Source: Flavobacterium plurextorum
GTDB lineage: Bacteria > Bacteroidota > Bacteroidia > Flavobacteriales > Flavobacteriaceae
DNA: 64,000 nt
Direction of reading: 5' to 3'
Assembly (NCBI RefSeq): GCF_002217395.1
Contig: NZ_MUHD01000005.1
Span: 1 to 64,000 of the forward strand
The position numbers were made by a program, and so were the translations under genes. Below are positions 49,305 to 59,339 of the stretch, in pieces (positions within the stretch are counted from its first letter, which is position 1; every line of letters begins with the position of its first letter). The notes under the pieces were generated by a model. That model was not told the DNA's origin, searched no databases, and was given only the letters and a program-made list of their open reading frames with translations.

Positions 49305-49703
49305 TTATTTTTTTAAATGTTTCTGTTCCTGAATTTCACCATTTCCAAAAGACCAATTTTCATGTCCATTATTTTCTAATAAAACAATGATAACATTATT
49401 GATTAAAATTGATGTTGTTGCCGAAATTCTTGTGGCAATTTGATGATATAACTTTTTCTTTTGTTCTAAAGTTCTTCCTTGTCCAGCCGTTATTTGAACA
49501 TAAATTATTTCATCAGAATGTGAAATTCCGAGATAACTTTCTGGATATTTTATTTGATGAGGTTCTAATTCTTCAATAACATGGAAATAATCATCTTTTG
49601 GAATATTAAACTCTTCGATCAAAGAGTGATGGATCGATTCTGAAATAGTGTTTTTTGTTTCCTGAGAAAGTTTTTTGAGCAGACTGATTCGGACAAATGG
49701 CAT
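49305..49703 (-). CDS. Tautomerase-family protein (4-oxalocrotonate tautomerase-like)
   Basis: 132 aa. MPFVRISLLKK: removal of Met would expose Pro1, the general-base residue of the tautomerase superfamily. Two beta-alpha-beta units are visible (PFVRISL..LSQETKNTISESIHHSLIEEFNIP; IIYVQITAGQGRTLEQKKKLYHQIATRI), consistent with the longer Tautomerase_2 type. Likely a cytosolic isomerase of small keto acids; the substrate is unknown. It ends convergent to the ATPase gene across a shared terminator. Confidence 0.85.
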   Translation of the reverse strand: MPFVRISLLKKLSQETKNTISESIHHSLIEEFNIPKDDYFHVIEELEPHQIKYPESYLGISHSDEIIYVQITAGQGRTLEQKKKLYHQIATRISATTSILINNVIIVLLENNGHENWSFGNGEIQEQKHLKK

Positions 49704-49788
49704 TTTAAATATTTTTATGTTATTTGTAAAGTAGTGTCAAGGTTTTATAAAAATAAGGAAATAAAAATGATTTGAAATTCGAAGTTGT

Positions 49789-50439
49789 TTAAAATTTTAA
49801 ATCAATAATCTGCCCATTATTTTCAAGTCTAATATCTGTTTTGTTACTTTCAGATGGAGTTTTGGTAGGATACCAATTTCGATTAGGTCTTACCATAATC
49901 AATAAACCTTCGTCATCGCCAATAGCAGCAAAAACTTCGCTGTTTGTATTTTTTGTAAAGAAGTTTAAGTCGTGTTTTGCGATTAATTGATTTCCTAATT
50001 CCAATGGATTTTCATTTGCGATTCCAATTTCACTAATATTTAAAATGGATTTAGCGCTAAATTCTTCCGTTTGAAAATTATTGAGATCATGTCTGGCAAT
50101 AAACTCTAATAAATTTCCATTATTATCATAAAAATAAACTGCGTGAGCATTCCAGTTTTCAAAATTGGTAATAACATTTTGATCTTCAATTACAATTAAA
50201 TCGACTTTGCTTTTACACCATTCAATAGCTTCATCAAGTTTGTTCTCGGGAATATTGAAGGCAAAGTGATATATTGAGTTGAAATTGCTGTTTTCAACAA
50301 ACTTTAAAGTTGAGTTTCCTGCTTTGATGGTAACAAATTCGGAGTTGTTTTCTATAATCGGTAAACCAAGAATATCTTGATAAAATAGTGCAGTCTGTTT
50401 AATATCTGCAGTCTGCAGTTGGATGTGTTCAAGTTTCAT
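49789..50439 (-). CDS. VOC-superfamily (glyoxalase/dioxygenase-like) protein
   Basis: 216 aa. The first half has the paired beta-alpha-beta-beta-beta VOC fold: MKLEHIQLQTADIKQTALFYQDILGLP, then LKFVENSNFNSIYHFAFNIPE and HAVYFYDNNGNLLEFIARHD. His5 and Glu near LLEFIAR are the usual metal ligands. The second half continues with a second VOC-like unit (FSAKSILNISEIGIANEN ... GDDEGLLIMVRPNRNWYP). The substrate is not predictable. It lies 85 bases before the tautomerase on the same strand, which may make an operon. Confidence 0.86.
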   Translation of the reverse strand: MKLEHIQLQTADIKQTALFYQDILGLPIIENNSEFVTIKAGNSTLKFVENSNFNSIYHFAFNIPENKLDEAIEWCKSKVDLIVIEDQNVITNFENWNAHAVYFYDNNGNLLEFIARHDLNNFQTEEFSAKSILNISEIGIANENPLELGNQLIAKHDLNFFTKNTNSEVFAAIGDDEGLLIMVRPNRNWYPTKTPSESNKTDIRLENNGQIIDLKF

Positions 50440-50598
50440 AAGTGGTATTTTTTATAAAAAGGAGAGTTTCTTTTTGTTACAAACAAATTTAAAAAATGAC
50501 AATATCATTTTAGCTGCGGTGTCATTTTATACTTCAATGTGAGAATAGCAAATTGTTATCGAAAAAAGGAAAAGTATAGTTTAGATTTTGTATAAAAG

Positions 50599-50631
50599 TA
50601 AAGCCTGTTTTCTAAATGAAAACAGGCTTTA
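50599..50631 (-). terminator. Terminator of the SusCD-peroxidase locus
   Basis: TAAAGCCTGTTTT / AAAACAGGCTTTA, perfect 13-bp arms with a seven-base loop, 22 bases after the peroxidase stop on the minus strand. Confidence 0.85.
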
Positions 50632-50652
50632 AGAGTATTGTATTTAACTGGT

Positions 50653-51795
50653 TTATTTTGGCATTTCAGGTGTCATAATTCTTCTTGTTGGTGTACTTAA
50701 AGTTTCAATAAAAGCTAATAAATCACTTATTTCTTCTTTATTCAAATTCAACTTTTTAAGCGCAGGATCAACTTTCGGAATCAAAGAATCTCGTGCTGTT
50801 CCCAAATATTTTTTTTGAACAGGAGAGGGGTTTCCTAAATTATAAAGTTCAACAACATCAAGTAAAGTTGGAAAATGTCCGTGATGCATCCATGGCTTAG
50901 TATTTACTACTTCACGAAGTGTAGGCGTTCTAAATTTGCCAATATCTTTTACATCTTTAGTAACATTATAACGTCCAAAATCTTCATTTTTTGTTCCAAA
51001 CAAAGTCTGTCCGTCATTATGAAATTCATTGTCGCTAAAATATGGTGTATTGTGGCAGTTAATACATTGTGCTTTGGTTCGAAATAAATGCATCCCTTTT
51101 ACTTGCTGATCGGTGTAAATGTCTGATTTTCCGCTTACAAATTGATCAAATTTACTTTTCGGACTATTAATTGATCTTTCAAATGTAGCAATGGCATATT
51201 GAATACGTTCTAAAGAAACTTTTTTATCTCCAAATGCGGCTTCAAAAAGCGGTTTATAGCCTTTAATTTTGGCAATTTTATCAACGGCAATTGTTAGTTT
51301 CTCATTCATTTCTAAAGGATCTCCAATAGGAAATTGCGCTTGATCTTCTAAACTTTTTGCGCGTCCATCCCAAAATAAGGACGTGGCGTATGCCGAGTTT
51401 AAAATGGTCATAGAATTACGTTTTCCTGTTTGGCGGTCGTGACCAAAAGAACGCGTTAAATTATCAGTCCATCCCAATTCTGGATTATGGCAGGATGCGC
51501 AGGCAATTTGTCCGCTTCGAGATAACCTCGGATCAAAAAACAATATCTTGCCTAAACTTTCTTTTTCTTTAGAATAAGGATTATAATCAGGATAAGGAAC
51601 GGCAGGTAAAACTCCAATATCTTGAAATTTCGACTTATCGATGCTTTCATGTAATTCTGCCGCAGGCCATTTGGACAAATCTCCGCTAGAGTAGATTTTT
51701 CGTAATTCCTGAATATCAATGTAATTTGGCTGCTCAATGCTTTTGTAAGCCGTTAAACTTACCAAAAAGAGAATAGGGAAGATTAGCTTTTTCAA
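50653..51795 (-). CDS. Di-haem cytochrome c peroxidase (CCP/MauG family)
   Basis: 380 aa. Two c-type haem sites: CASCH (Cys99, Cys102, His103) and CINCH (Cys244, Cys247, His248). GKILFFDPRLSRSGQIACASCHNPELGWTDN and NSAYATSLFWDGRAKSLEDQA match bacterial di-haem peroxidases; distal-Met region near MHHGHFPTL. N-terminal signal MKKLIFPILFLVSLTAYKS: a lipobox-like LTA-K with Tyr where Cys would stand, so it is probably a soluble periplasmic protein. The family reduces peroxide or oxidises a cofactor/protein. It is the last gene of a sigma-FecR-SusC-SusD-lipoprotein row, 95 bases after the lipoprotein gene. Confidence 0.92.
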   Translation of the reverse strand: MKKLIFPILFLVSLTAYKSIEQPNYIDIQELRKIYSSGDLSKWPAAELHESIDKSKFQDIGVLPAVPYPDYNPYSKEKESLGKILFFDPRLSRSGQIACASCHNPELGWTDNLTRSFGHDRQTGKRNSMTILNSAYATSLFWDGRAKSLEDQAQFPIGDPLEMNEKLTIAVDKIAKIKGYKPLFEAAFGDKKVSLERIQYAIATFERSINSPKSKFDQFVSGKSDIYTDQQVKGMHLFRTKAQCINCHNTPYFSDNEFHNDGQTLFGTKNEDFGRYNVTKDVKDIGKFRTPTLREVVNTKPWMHHGHFPTLLDVVELYNLGNPSPVQKKYLGTARDSLIPKVDPALKKLNLNKEEISDLLAFIETLSTPTRRIMTPEMPK

Positions 51796-51890
51796 TTTTG
51801 TTTTTTGTGTTTTTGTTCTTTTTTTGAATGTATTTTTTTTAACAGCTTTTGATTTGTATAATGTGTAAATCTAAAGCTGTCAATCAAAAA

Positions 51891-53357
51891 TTATAGATCA
51901 ACTTCTTTAGGACAGTTGATGTTTAAAGCTGCTGGTTTAGGATATGTTCTATTGTTGTATATTCTATATTGTGTAGAGACAGTTCCTCCAAAAAGCGCAT
52001 CGTTTGTTAGTTTTAATTCGAACGAAATTTCAAATAAACCAGTACTAATTTCTTTGTAAGTTCCTGATCCTGAAATTGCAATTAGATGCTTGTTTTTATT
52101 GCTTCCTGTAATGGTAATGTATTGCGGAATTACTAAAACATTTCCGTTTGTTTTACTATTTCCGTTTGCTGGAAAAAACTCTAAAGCGGATGAAATATTA
52201 AATCCAGGCGAACTTGCCGCAGTTGTGCTTTCGTTGCTAAACCATCTTTTCAGGTTAAATGAATTTGTGGTATTTGTTCCAGAAGCCACATTAAAACCAA
52301 TTCTGAAAGCATCGTGATAAACGTCGTCATTTGGATTTGCAGTTCCTTTATCGCTGTATAAAACAGCATTTTCATGACTTTTAGGAACAACAATTGGAAA
52401 GGTAAAGGCATTGTAAGCCTGCCATGCACAAACGCCGCTTCTATCAAACCAAGTTTCGCCGTAAGTAAGGTAAAAAGCGTTTGATAAATCATAAAATTTA
52501 GATGCTGGATTTGCATTGACATCTCTTATTGATTTGATCGGTTTTACAATTTGTAAAATCGTGTTTCCTGTTGCAGTATAATCACCAGCATTTACTAATG
52601 AAATGGCTGATTCATAATACACATCATCGTTTTTAATGTTTTCTAAAAGGGTAAAATGATAGGTAACAGAATTGCTGTTTGCTTTAAAAGGATCATGAGT
52701 TAATGAATAATTAAATCCATCTAAGGATTCAAATATTTCAAGATTTTCCATTTCAGAAGGAAAATACCCGTTTGGAAAATTAACATTAAAGTCAAATTTT
52801 TCTCCCGCTTCTCCTTTGATGTCAAATCGACTTATTGGAAATGTATAATTAGTAGTTATTGGAGCTAAATCAATTTTGAAGGTATCATTTTTAGATTCCG
52901 TATTCAGGTTTCCAATATGAATACTTGGATCTGATATTGTTTCGAGTTTCAATGTAATACTTTGGTTTGCGGTCCATCTTTTATCAAACGAAATAGAAAT
53001 CGTGTCGGTTAATTTGTTTCCTTGAAAAACAAGTTCATTGATAGGATTTAATCTGAAACCTGAATTGTCGCCTGTTATCGTCGAGCTGAAATTCGCTGTA
53101 ACGGTATTTTTTAAGGAATAGGCTGTTAGAGCAACTGGGACTTTTAATGTTTTTATTGCTTTATTTATATAGTTCGACTGTGGAATAAGAGTTCCATTAA
53201 TCGCAGGATATTCTAAAGGAGTATTGTCGCTTTTTACGAAAAAGTTAAATCTTACGTGCGGGTCAATTTCAGAACCCATCTTGTAATCATCTTTAGAACA
53301 AGAAAAAATAAATAATACAGTTAAAGTTAATATGCTGAATATCTTAATACGATTCAT
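51891..53357 (-). CDS. SusCD-associated surface lipoprotein of unknown function
   Basis: 488 aa from ATG 53357. Lipoprotein signal ending LFIFSCSKDD (lipobox Cys about 20). The mature part is beta-rich: an N-terminal ~150-residue unit similar in style to the Ig-like DUF1735/BT_3987 domains of Sus surface proteins (VPVALTAYSLKNTVTANFSST; SISFDKRWTANQSITLKLE), then a middle domain and a C-terminal beta-rich domain (about 290-480; FYLTYGETWFDRSGVCAWQAY, PQYITITGSNKNKHLIAISGSGTYKEI). It probably binds the substrate at the cell surface beside SusD. The start overlaps the SusD gene by 14 bases. I do not recognise a defined family. Confidence 0.78.
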   Translation of the reverse strand: MNRIKIFSILTLTVLFIFSCSKDDYKMGSEIDPHVRFNFFVKSDNTPLEYPAINGTLIPQSNYINKAIKTLKVPVALTAYSLKNTVTANFSSTITGDNSGFRLNPINELVFQGNKLTDTISISFDKRWTANQSITLKLETISDPSIHIGNLNTESKNDTFKIDLAPITTNYTFPISRFDIKGEAGEKFDFNVNFPNGYFPSEMENLEIFESLDGFNYSLTHDPFKANSNSVTYHFTLLENIKNDDVYYESAISLVNAGDYTATGNTILQIVKPIKSIRDVNANPASKFYDLSNAFYLTYGETWFDRSGVCAWQAYNAFTFPIVVPKSHENAVLYSDKGTANPNDDVYHDAFRIGFNVASGTNTTNSFNLKRWFSNESTTAASSPGFNISSALEFFPANGNSKTNGNVLVIPQYITITGSNKNKHLIAISGSGTYKEISTGLFEISFELKLTNDALFGGTVSTQYRIYNNRTYPKPAALNINCPKEVDL

Positions 53358-54801
53358 TTTGTTGTAAGTTTTCATTAAGATTAATATTATAGATTGGAAT
53401 AGGCAGTACAAATTTTAGCGACGGATATTCGATGCTGCAATTGTTTGAAATGCAACCATCATTTCTTGTAATTCCTTTTTGATTACGGGTTAAATCAAAG
53501 AAAAGCTGTCCTTCAAAACACAATTCTTTTCTTCTTTCTAATAATAGCGCTTCTTTTAAATTGGTTGTATTGGTAAGCAATGAGGCATTTGCACGGCTGC
53601 GAATGGTATTAATATCGGCAAATGCAAGATCAGATCTATTGTTTTCTAAAGCAGCTTCGGCTCGTATTAAATACATTTCGCTTAATCTGAAAGCGACATA
53701 GCCGGCATTATCCTGAAATTTTTTGGTAAAGTTATAATTGGCACCAGTAAGCACTCCATTTATTAAAGTAGGCAGGGAGGCAGTAACAAATAGTTGTTTT
53801 CTTAAATCGCCGTTTTCATATAAATTAATTAAGTCATTTGAAGCAACATATGCAGCATAATTAGATCCGTTATATCCAAAATAAGATGACATTGATGATG
53901 ACACAGAACCTTCGGCATCTTTTGGAATCGAAAATTCTAATAATGTTTCAGAAAGAGGAATATCTGCCTGCGACCATTGTGCAATTAAATTTGAGGAGTT
54001 TACTAATGTTATACCTGAATTTGCAATAACATCATTTGCAGTTTCATAAGCATTTGCCCAGTCTTTTTTATACAGATATACTCTTGCAAGAAGTGCTTTT
54101 GTATTGTTTTTATTGAAAAATGAATACGCTGGCCCTGCTAAAGCGGCGTTGCTGGAATAATTGTCTAAAGCTGTTCTTAGATCAGCAATAATTAAAGAAT
54201 AAGTTTCGGCGGCTGTTTTTCTTGCCGGATATTTCAAGCCAGACTTAATAGATTCAGTATTATAAACAATTCCTAAATGCGATGCATTTGGTGTGTAACC
54301 GTAATTTTGACTGTAAACTAAGGAAAGTAAAAAGTGTGCATAAGCTCTTATCGTTAAGGCTTCGGCTTTTATTTGATTTTTCTCAACATCAGTGGCATCA
54401 GGCAGCGACGGAATATATTCTAGAATCAAATTGGCTTGATTTATAATAGCATAGCTGCCATCGTAAAATAATTTAAAGTTGCTGGTTTCAGATAAATCTT
54501 CAAAAGAATATACGGCTCTAACATTTGGCGCAGCGGTAATTTGTCCTTTGCTATTTCCAGCTGAAGCAGGAGTAAATTTTATGTTTCCTCCCTGCATATC
54601 AGCATAAACAGCAAAACGTTCGCCTCTGGTATTTGCTTCAACTTCACGATACAATCCGTTTAAAGCAGTTAAAACACCTTTCTTATTTTGTAAAAGTTCG
54701 TCTATAGAAGTTTGTAATCCAGGTTCTTGCTCTAAAAAGTCACTGCAGCTTTGTACCGAAAATATTAGGACAGCAATTGTTATATATTTTAAATATTTCA
54801 T
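53344..54801 (-). CDS. SusD/RagB-family surface lipoprotein
   Basis: 485 aa from ATG 54801. Binds substrate outside the cell and acts as a lid on its SusC partner. Signal with lipobox FSVQSC (about Cys19), then DFLEQEPGLQTSIDELLQNKKGVLTALNGLY, the SusD N-terminus. TPR-like helices (AEALTIRAYAHFLLSLVYSQNYG; KALLARVYLYKKDWANAYETANDVI) and the C-terminal YVAFRLSEMYLIRAEAALENN and RRKELCFEGQLFFDLTRNQK are classic. An earlier start (54828) lies inside the SusC end. The SusC stop is 4 bases upstream. Confidence 0.94.
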   Translation of the reverse strand: MKYLKYITIAVLIFSVQSCSDFLEQEPGLQTSIDELLQNKKGVLTALNGLYREVEANTRGERFAVYADMQGGNIKFTPASAGNSKGQITAAPNVRAVYSFEDLSETSNFKLFYDGSYAIINQANLILEYIPSLPDATDVEKNQIKAEALTIRAYAHFLLSLVYSQNYGYTPNASHLGIVYNTESIKSGLKYPARKTAAETYSLIIADLRTALDNYSSNAALAGPAYSFFNKNNTKALLARVYLYKKDWANAYETANDVIANSGITLVNSSNLIAQWSQADIPLSETLLEFSIPKDAEGSVSSSMSSYFGYNGSNYAAYVASNDLINLYENGDLRKQLFVTASLPTLINGVLTGANYNFTKKFQDNAGYVAFRLSEMYLIRAEAALENNRSDLAFADINTIRSRANASLLTNTTNLKEALLLERRKELCFEGQLFFDLTRNQKGITRNDGCISNNCSIEYPSLKFVLPIPIYNINLNENLQQNESY

Positions 54802-54805
54802 TTTC

Positions 54806-57800
54806 TTAAAATTTAGCATTAACACCAAGCGAGATTGTTCTGGCTTGCGGATATGTATAATTAAACTCGCGTATTCCGTTCATTCCTTTTGGACTTTTTT
54901 CTTTGTACCAATACGCGACATTAGTTGCATCTGCAAAAACCGCAAGGGAATTTAGAAAAGTATTTTTGAGCGGTATATTATAGCTTAAATTAATATTACT
55001 CAATCTGATATAAGTCGCGTCATAAACATATTTGCTGAGGTTTGCCACGATTGGAGTTGAAGTAACTGCCGGCTGCGACACAATGTCTCCAGGATTTCTC
55101 CAATGATCATTAGCATTAACAGAAAGGTTTCTGTTGAATGTATTTGAATATTTATCGATAAGAACATCTTTTGCTAAGAATTCACCGCCAATTTGAAAAT
55201 CTCCCCTAAATGACAAAACAAGATTGCTGTAAAAAGAAAAACTATTGTAAAATCCTCCAAAAGCATCCGGTTGTCGGTCGCCAATTGGTTCCCAATCTGC
55301 GATAGTATACAATGATCTATAAGTCATAATATCGTAGATTTTTCCGTTTTTCTGTACCAAGTCTCTTCCAGTTGCAGGATCAACGCCCACCCAGTTTAAT
55401 CCCCAAATGGTAGTGGTGCTGTAGCCTATTTTTTGTGCAAGCGCCATTTCGGCTTGAGAATAATCGCTTCCTAAACCTTTTAATTCTGTTACTTTATTTT
55501 CTATTGTAGAAATATTAAAAGCCGTAGTCCATTTAAAAGCATCACTTTTAATCCATTTAATTCGGGTTGAAAATTCAAAACCTTTATTATACATGGTTGC
55601 CGCATTTAATTGAAGAGAATTATAACCAGTTTCAGTTGGAATATCTCGTGTTGCAATCAAATCGCTCAAATTATTATAATAGTATTCAACAGAAAATTCT
55701 AGACGTTTAAAAATATTAAAATCGATTCCGCCGTTGAATTTTATGTTTTTTTCCCAGCTTAAATCTCCATTTGGAGCTGTGTTCGGAACTGCGCCGTCTA
55801 GACCATTATAACCATTTTGATGAATTGTGTATAAACCTTTAGATCTATAAGAACCAATTCTTGAATTTCCTGTAGAACCATAACTGGTTTTCAATTTTAA
55901 GAAGTCAATCCAAGAATTAGAATTAAGAAAATTTTCATTACTTATAATCCAGCTTGCACCTGCGCCGCCATTGTAAGCAACATTGCTGTCAACACCAAAA
56001 ACAGAACTTTCGTCGCGACGGAAATTAGCTAAAAAGTAATAGCGCTTTTTATAATTGTAATTTACTTGAGCAAATGCCGAAACTCTCGAATTATTGCTTA
56101 TATCATTTCCAAAAGTTTGATTGTTTTTTGATTCATCTTCCGGCGTATTTGGGTTGTCATCCATAACAGCATCCGAAATAGCATTAACTTGATTTGGATT
56201 CACAAAACCCACAGCAGATTTATAATTAAAATTGGTTTTATCCTCCGCAAGTTCAAAACCTAAAACTCCATCAATACCATGGCTTTCAGTAAGCTGTTTC
56301 TCGAACAAAAGTTGTCCCTGCCAGTTCCATTTTGTAGAATTTCGTTGGTTTATAAGACGGCGTCCCCATCTAGGATAATCAATACCATTCAACTTAAAAG
56401 TATTCAAAAACTGTCCGCTTTCATTTTCAGCAGAATAGTAGCGATCCTGTTCTTTATCTGTATAATCAATACCAAAAAGAGTAGAGAACTTTATCGCTTT
56501 GTTAAGCTGATAAGAAACATTTAAACTGCTTAAAAGACCGTAAGTATTAGTCTCATTTTTATTTTGTTCAATTGCCGCCAGAGGATTTCCTCTGGTAATA
56601 CCGCTTGAGCCTAAAAAAGAGTAAGAACCATCTGCGTTATAAGGAGACAGAGTAGGAAGGTAAGCAAATGAATAAAAGATATTTGGAGCGTGCTGCTGTA
56701 CAAAACTTGGATTAAGCATTAAGCTTACATTTAGATTTTTATGGTGAAAACCTAAATTAATTCCCGCATTTAATTGTTTCGTATCATTCCCCAATTGAGG
56801 TTCATCAATTTTGGTATAACTCACATTAGTACGGTATGAAAATTTTGAAGTTGAACCTGAAACATTAAAGTTGTATTTATTGTAAACACCAGTTCTGTTC
56901 AATAAACTAAACCAATCTGTGTTTACCCCGTTGTAAGGTGTTAAAGCACTTCCTGGTGAAGTATTTTTTATAAACTCATTACGCAGTTCAGTATACTGCT
57001 CGCCATTTAAATATTTAATTTGATTAATGGCTGACGAAATACCAAGCTGATTTGAGAATCCAAATTGTGTTTTTCCCTTTTTTCCTTTTTTAGTTGTAAT
57101 TAAAATTACGCCATTTGCACCATCAGCACCATAAATACCAACTGCAGCGGCATCTTTTAAAACCGAAATACTTTCTATATTCTCTGGAGCAATCTTCATT
57201 AACGGGTTAGAAAATGTTTCTGTAGCATCTCCATTTCCACTAAAAAAAGTACTGTCTAAACCAAATTCTTCGCTCATAACAACACCATCAACAATAAAAA
57301 GAGGCTGTGTAGAAGTTCCAGTTCTAGCATTTGTAAAAGAAGGCAGAGTACCTTGTCCGCGGATATTAATTTTTACAGGACCTCCAACTCCTGTTGTATT
57401 TTCAACCAAAACTCCTGCAATTTGCCCCGTAATCATTTTATCAACAGATTCAGAAGCTTGTTCAACCGCAATATCTTTTGCGTTCAAAGTAGAAATACTT
57501 CCCACGATTTCCTCTTTTAACTTTGTTGTACCATATGATGAGGTAATAATAACCGGATTCAGCTCATCAGTAGTTTCTTGAAGGTGAAAAACAAATTGCT
57601 TTTTGTTGTCCGCTTTTTGCGATTGCGTTTCCATACCCAAAAAGCCAACTTCAAGAACAAGATCATTGATATTATTTCCTTTTAACAGATAAACAAATTT
57701 TCCGTTAAAGTCAGTAATAGCTCCCATTCCAGTTCCTTTAATGCGTATAGTTGCACCTGGAAGCGGCAGTTTGTCTTTTGCATTATAAACCGTACCGCTA

Positions 57801-58159
57801 ATAAATCTTTCTGTTTCCTGCGTATTTACAGTAACGTCAGGAACAGCATTCGTTAATAAAACCTGTTTTTTCTGAATGTAGAAAGAAATATTTTTATCCT
57901 TCAATAACAGTTTCAAAGTGGTTTCAAGAGACGCATTATTGACATCTAAATCAGCCAGCTGATCAGCATCTATTTTTCTTGCATTATAAATTATTCTAAA
58001 ATCAGTCTGCTCTTCAATCGATTTGATAATTAGGCTTATAGGTTTGTTTTTTACATGTAACGTTATTAATTTATTTTGAGAAAATCCTTTAAATCCAGAT
58101 ATAAGTATGGCTAAGAAAAATAGAATTTTTCTTAAAACGGGTTGTATCGTAAATGTCAT
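54806..58159 (-). CDS. SusC/RagA-family TonB-linked receptor with STN signalling domain
   Basis: 1117 aa. Outer-membrane transporter. Signal peptide (to about 28, GFSQ), STN domain (about 30-100; LITLHVKNKPISLIIKSIEEQTDFRIIYNARKI), carboxypeptidase-like beta-domain (about 118-195; FISGTVYNAKDKLPLPGATIRIKGT), plug (about 205-360; VDKMITGQIAGVLVENTTG, KDAAAVGIYGADGANGVILITTKKG), then the barrel. The STN domain normally contacts a FecR protein, so substrate binding can signal to the sigma factor encoded just upstream. No glycan-degrading enzymes are nearby. It follows FecR after 10 bases. Confidence 0.95.
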   Translation of the reverse strand: MTFTIQPVLRKILFFLAILISGFKGFSQNKLITLHVKNKPISLIIKSIEEQTDFRIIYNARKIDADQLADLDVNNASLETTLKLLLKDKNISFYIQKKQVLLTNAVPDVTVNTQETERFISGTVYNAKDKLPLPGATIRIKGTGMGAITDFNGKFVYLLKGNNINDLVLEVGFLGMETQSQKADNKKQFVFHLQETTDELNPVIITSSYGTTKLKEEIVGSISTLNAKDIAVEQASESVDKMITGQIAGVLVENTTGVGGPVKINIRGQGTLPSFTNARTGTSTQPLFIVDGVVMSEEFGLDSTFFSGNGDATETFSNPLMKIAPENIESISVLKDAAAVGIYGADGANGVILITTKKGKKGKTQFGFSNQLGISSAINQIKYLNGEQYTELRNEFIKNTSPGSALTPYNGVNTDWFSLLNRTGVYNKYNFNVSGSTSKFSYRTNVSYTKIDEPQLGNDTKQLNAGINLGFHHKNLNVSLMLNPSFVQQHAPNIFYSFAYLPTLSPYNADGSYSFLGSSGITRGNPLAAIEQNKNETNTYGLLSSLNVSYQLNKAIKFSTLFGIDYTDKEQDRYYSAENESGQFLNTFKLNGIDYPRWGRRLINQRNSTKWNWQGQLLFEKQLTESHGIDGVLGFELAEDKTNFNYKSAVGFVNPNQVNAISDAVMDDNPNTPEDESKNNQTFGNDISNNSRVSAFAQVNYNYKKRYYFLANFRRDESSVFGVDSNVAYNGGAGASWIISNENFLNSNSWIDFLKLKTSYGSTGNSRIGSYRSKGLYTIHQNGYNGLDGAVPNTAPNGDLSWEKNIKFNGGIDFNIFKRLEFSVEYYYNNLSDLIATRDIPTETGYNSLQLNAATMYNKGFEFSTRIKWIKSDAFKWTTAFNISTIENKVTELKGLGSDYSQAEMALAQKIGYSTTTIWGLNWVGVDPATGRDLVQKNGKIYDIMTYRSLYTIADWEPIGDRQPDAFGGFYNSFSFYSNLVLSFRGDFQIGGEFLAKDVLIDKYSNTFNRNLSVNANDHWRNPGDIVSQPAVTSTPIVANLSKYVYDATYIRLSNINLSYNIPLKNTFLNSLAVFADATNVAYWYKEKSPKGMNGIREFNYTYPQARTISLGVNAKF

Positions 58160-58169
58160 GTTTATTTAT

Positions 58170-59273
58170 TTATCGAGGATTGGTAATGGTAATGGTTTTT
58201 TGTTCAATTGAATAATTAAAAGGCGTGTCACGTTTTAGAAGATCTAAAATGTTCTCGACACTCGATTCGCTGATTTTTATAGTACCAGTAAAATTCTGTC
58301 TGGCCAAGTCAGAATTTTCATTGATAATCTCAACGTCATAGGTACGTTGAATAATCTTTGCGATTGTAGAAAATGGGGTGTCTTTAAACGCTAATTCACC
58401 TTTTGTCCAGGCTGAGTAAAAGGCAGGATCAACATTTTTTAAAGTAATTTTTTTTGCATTATGCTGCCAAGTAGCCATTTGGTTTGGCTCAAGTAAAACA
58501 ACATTTGCAGGATTTGCAGTTTCAAACATTTCAATGCTCCCTTCTATCAAAGTACTGTTAATAGTTGGGTTTTCTGGATAAGCGCTGATATTAAATTTTG
58601 TACCAAGAACCTTAATATCAACCTGATTGGCGTTTACAATAAACGGATGCTCCTTGTCTTTGGCAACATCAAAAAAAGCTTCACCAGTTAAATAAACATT
58701 TCTATTACCGTTGATGCCAAACTGCTGTGGATAACGCAAAGTACTTCCTGCATTTAAATTCACAATTGTACCATCTGAAAGTTTAAGTTTGAATCGTTTT
58801 CCGTACGGAATCGTAAGTGTGTTATAAACCACCTTTTCATCAGAAGTTTTACCAAAATAAATGATTTCATCAGGAAATTTTCTAGCCACTAAATCTCCTT
58901 TATCATTTAAAAGTGTAGTTTGATTTTTCTCAGAAAAATATTCTAAACGGCCGTCGCCAAGTTCTAGAACAATCTCTTTTGAAGTTTTAGAAGTATTAGT
59001 TAATAATAAAAATGTCGTTCCTAATCCTAAAAGAACTAAAAATACTGCAGCATAACTTAAGTATTGCCTCAGTTTGTTTTTTGGTTTCATTTGAATTACA
59101 GAAACAGCATCAGTTGCAGCAACGTTTGATAAGCCGGAAAGAACCCAAGCTTTTTTTGCTGCGATAAATTGTTTTTTGTTTTCGGCAGAAGCTTCAATCC
59201 ATTCAAAAAGTGCCTGAACTTCTTGCTCTGAAGCTTCGTTAGAAAGGTATTTATTTATTATTTCTGATGTCAT
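58170..59273 (-). CDS. FecR-family anti-sigma factor
   Basis: 367 aa. N-terminal cytoplasmic sigma-binding part (FecR N-terminal, WIEASAENKKQFIAAKKAWVLSG), membrane helix at about 71-91 (YAAVFLVLLGLGTTFLL), FecR domain (NTLTIPYGKRFKLKLSDGTIVNLNAGSTLRYPQQF; YLTGEAFFDVAKDKEHPFIVNA) and the C-terminal DUF4974-type domain (FKDTPFSTIAKIIQRTYDVEI; FTGTIKISESSVENILDLLKRD). It transmits the signal from SusC across the inner membrane and controls the sigma factor. It follows the sigma gene by 66 bases. Confidence 0.95.
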   Translation of the reverse strand: MTSEIINKYLSNEASEQEVQALFEWIEASAENKKQFIAAKKAWVLSGLSNVAATDAVSVIQMKPKNKLRQYLSYAAVFLVLLGLGTTFLLLTNTSKTSKEIVLELGDGRLEYFSEKNQTTLLNDKGDLVARKFPDEIIYFGKTSDEKVVYNTLTIPYGKRFKLKLSDGTIVNLNAGSTLRYPQQFGINGNRNVYLTGEAFFDVAKDKEHPFIVNANQVDIKVLGTKFNISAYPENPTINSTLIEGSIEMFETANPANVVLLEPNQMATWQHNAKKITLKNVDPAFYSAWTKGELAFKDTPFSTIAKIIQRTYDVEIINENSDLARQNFTGTIKISESSVENILDLLKRDTPFNYSIEQKTITITNPR

Positions 59274-59339
59274 ATTTAAATATTAAACTTCTGGTTATAG
59301 TAAGTACACCTCAGAAATAAAAAACCCTACCTTTTATTC

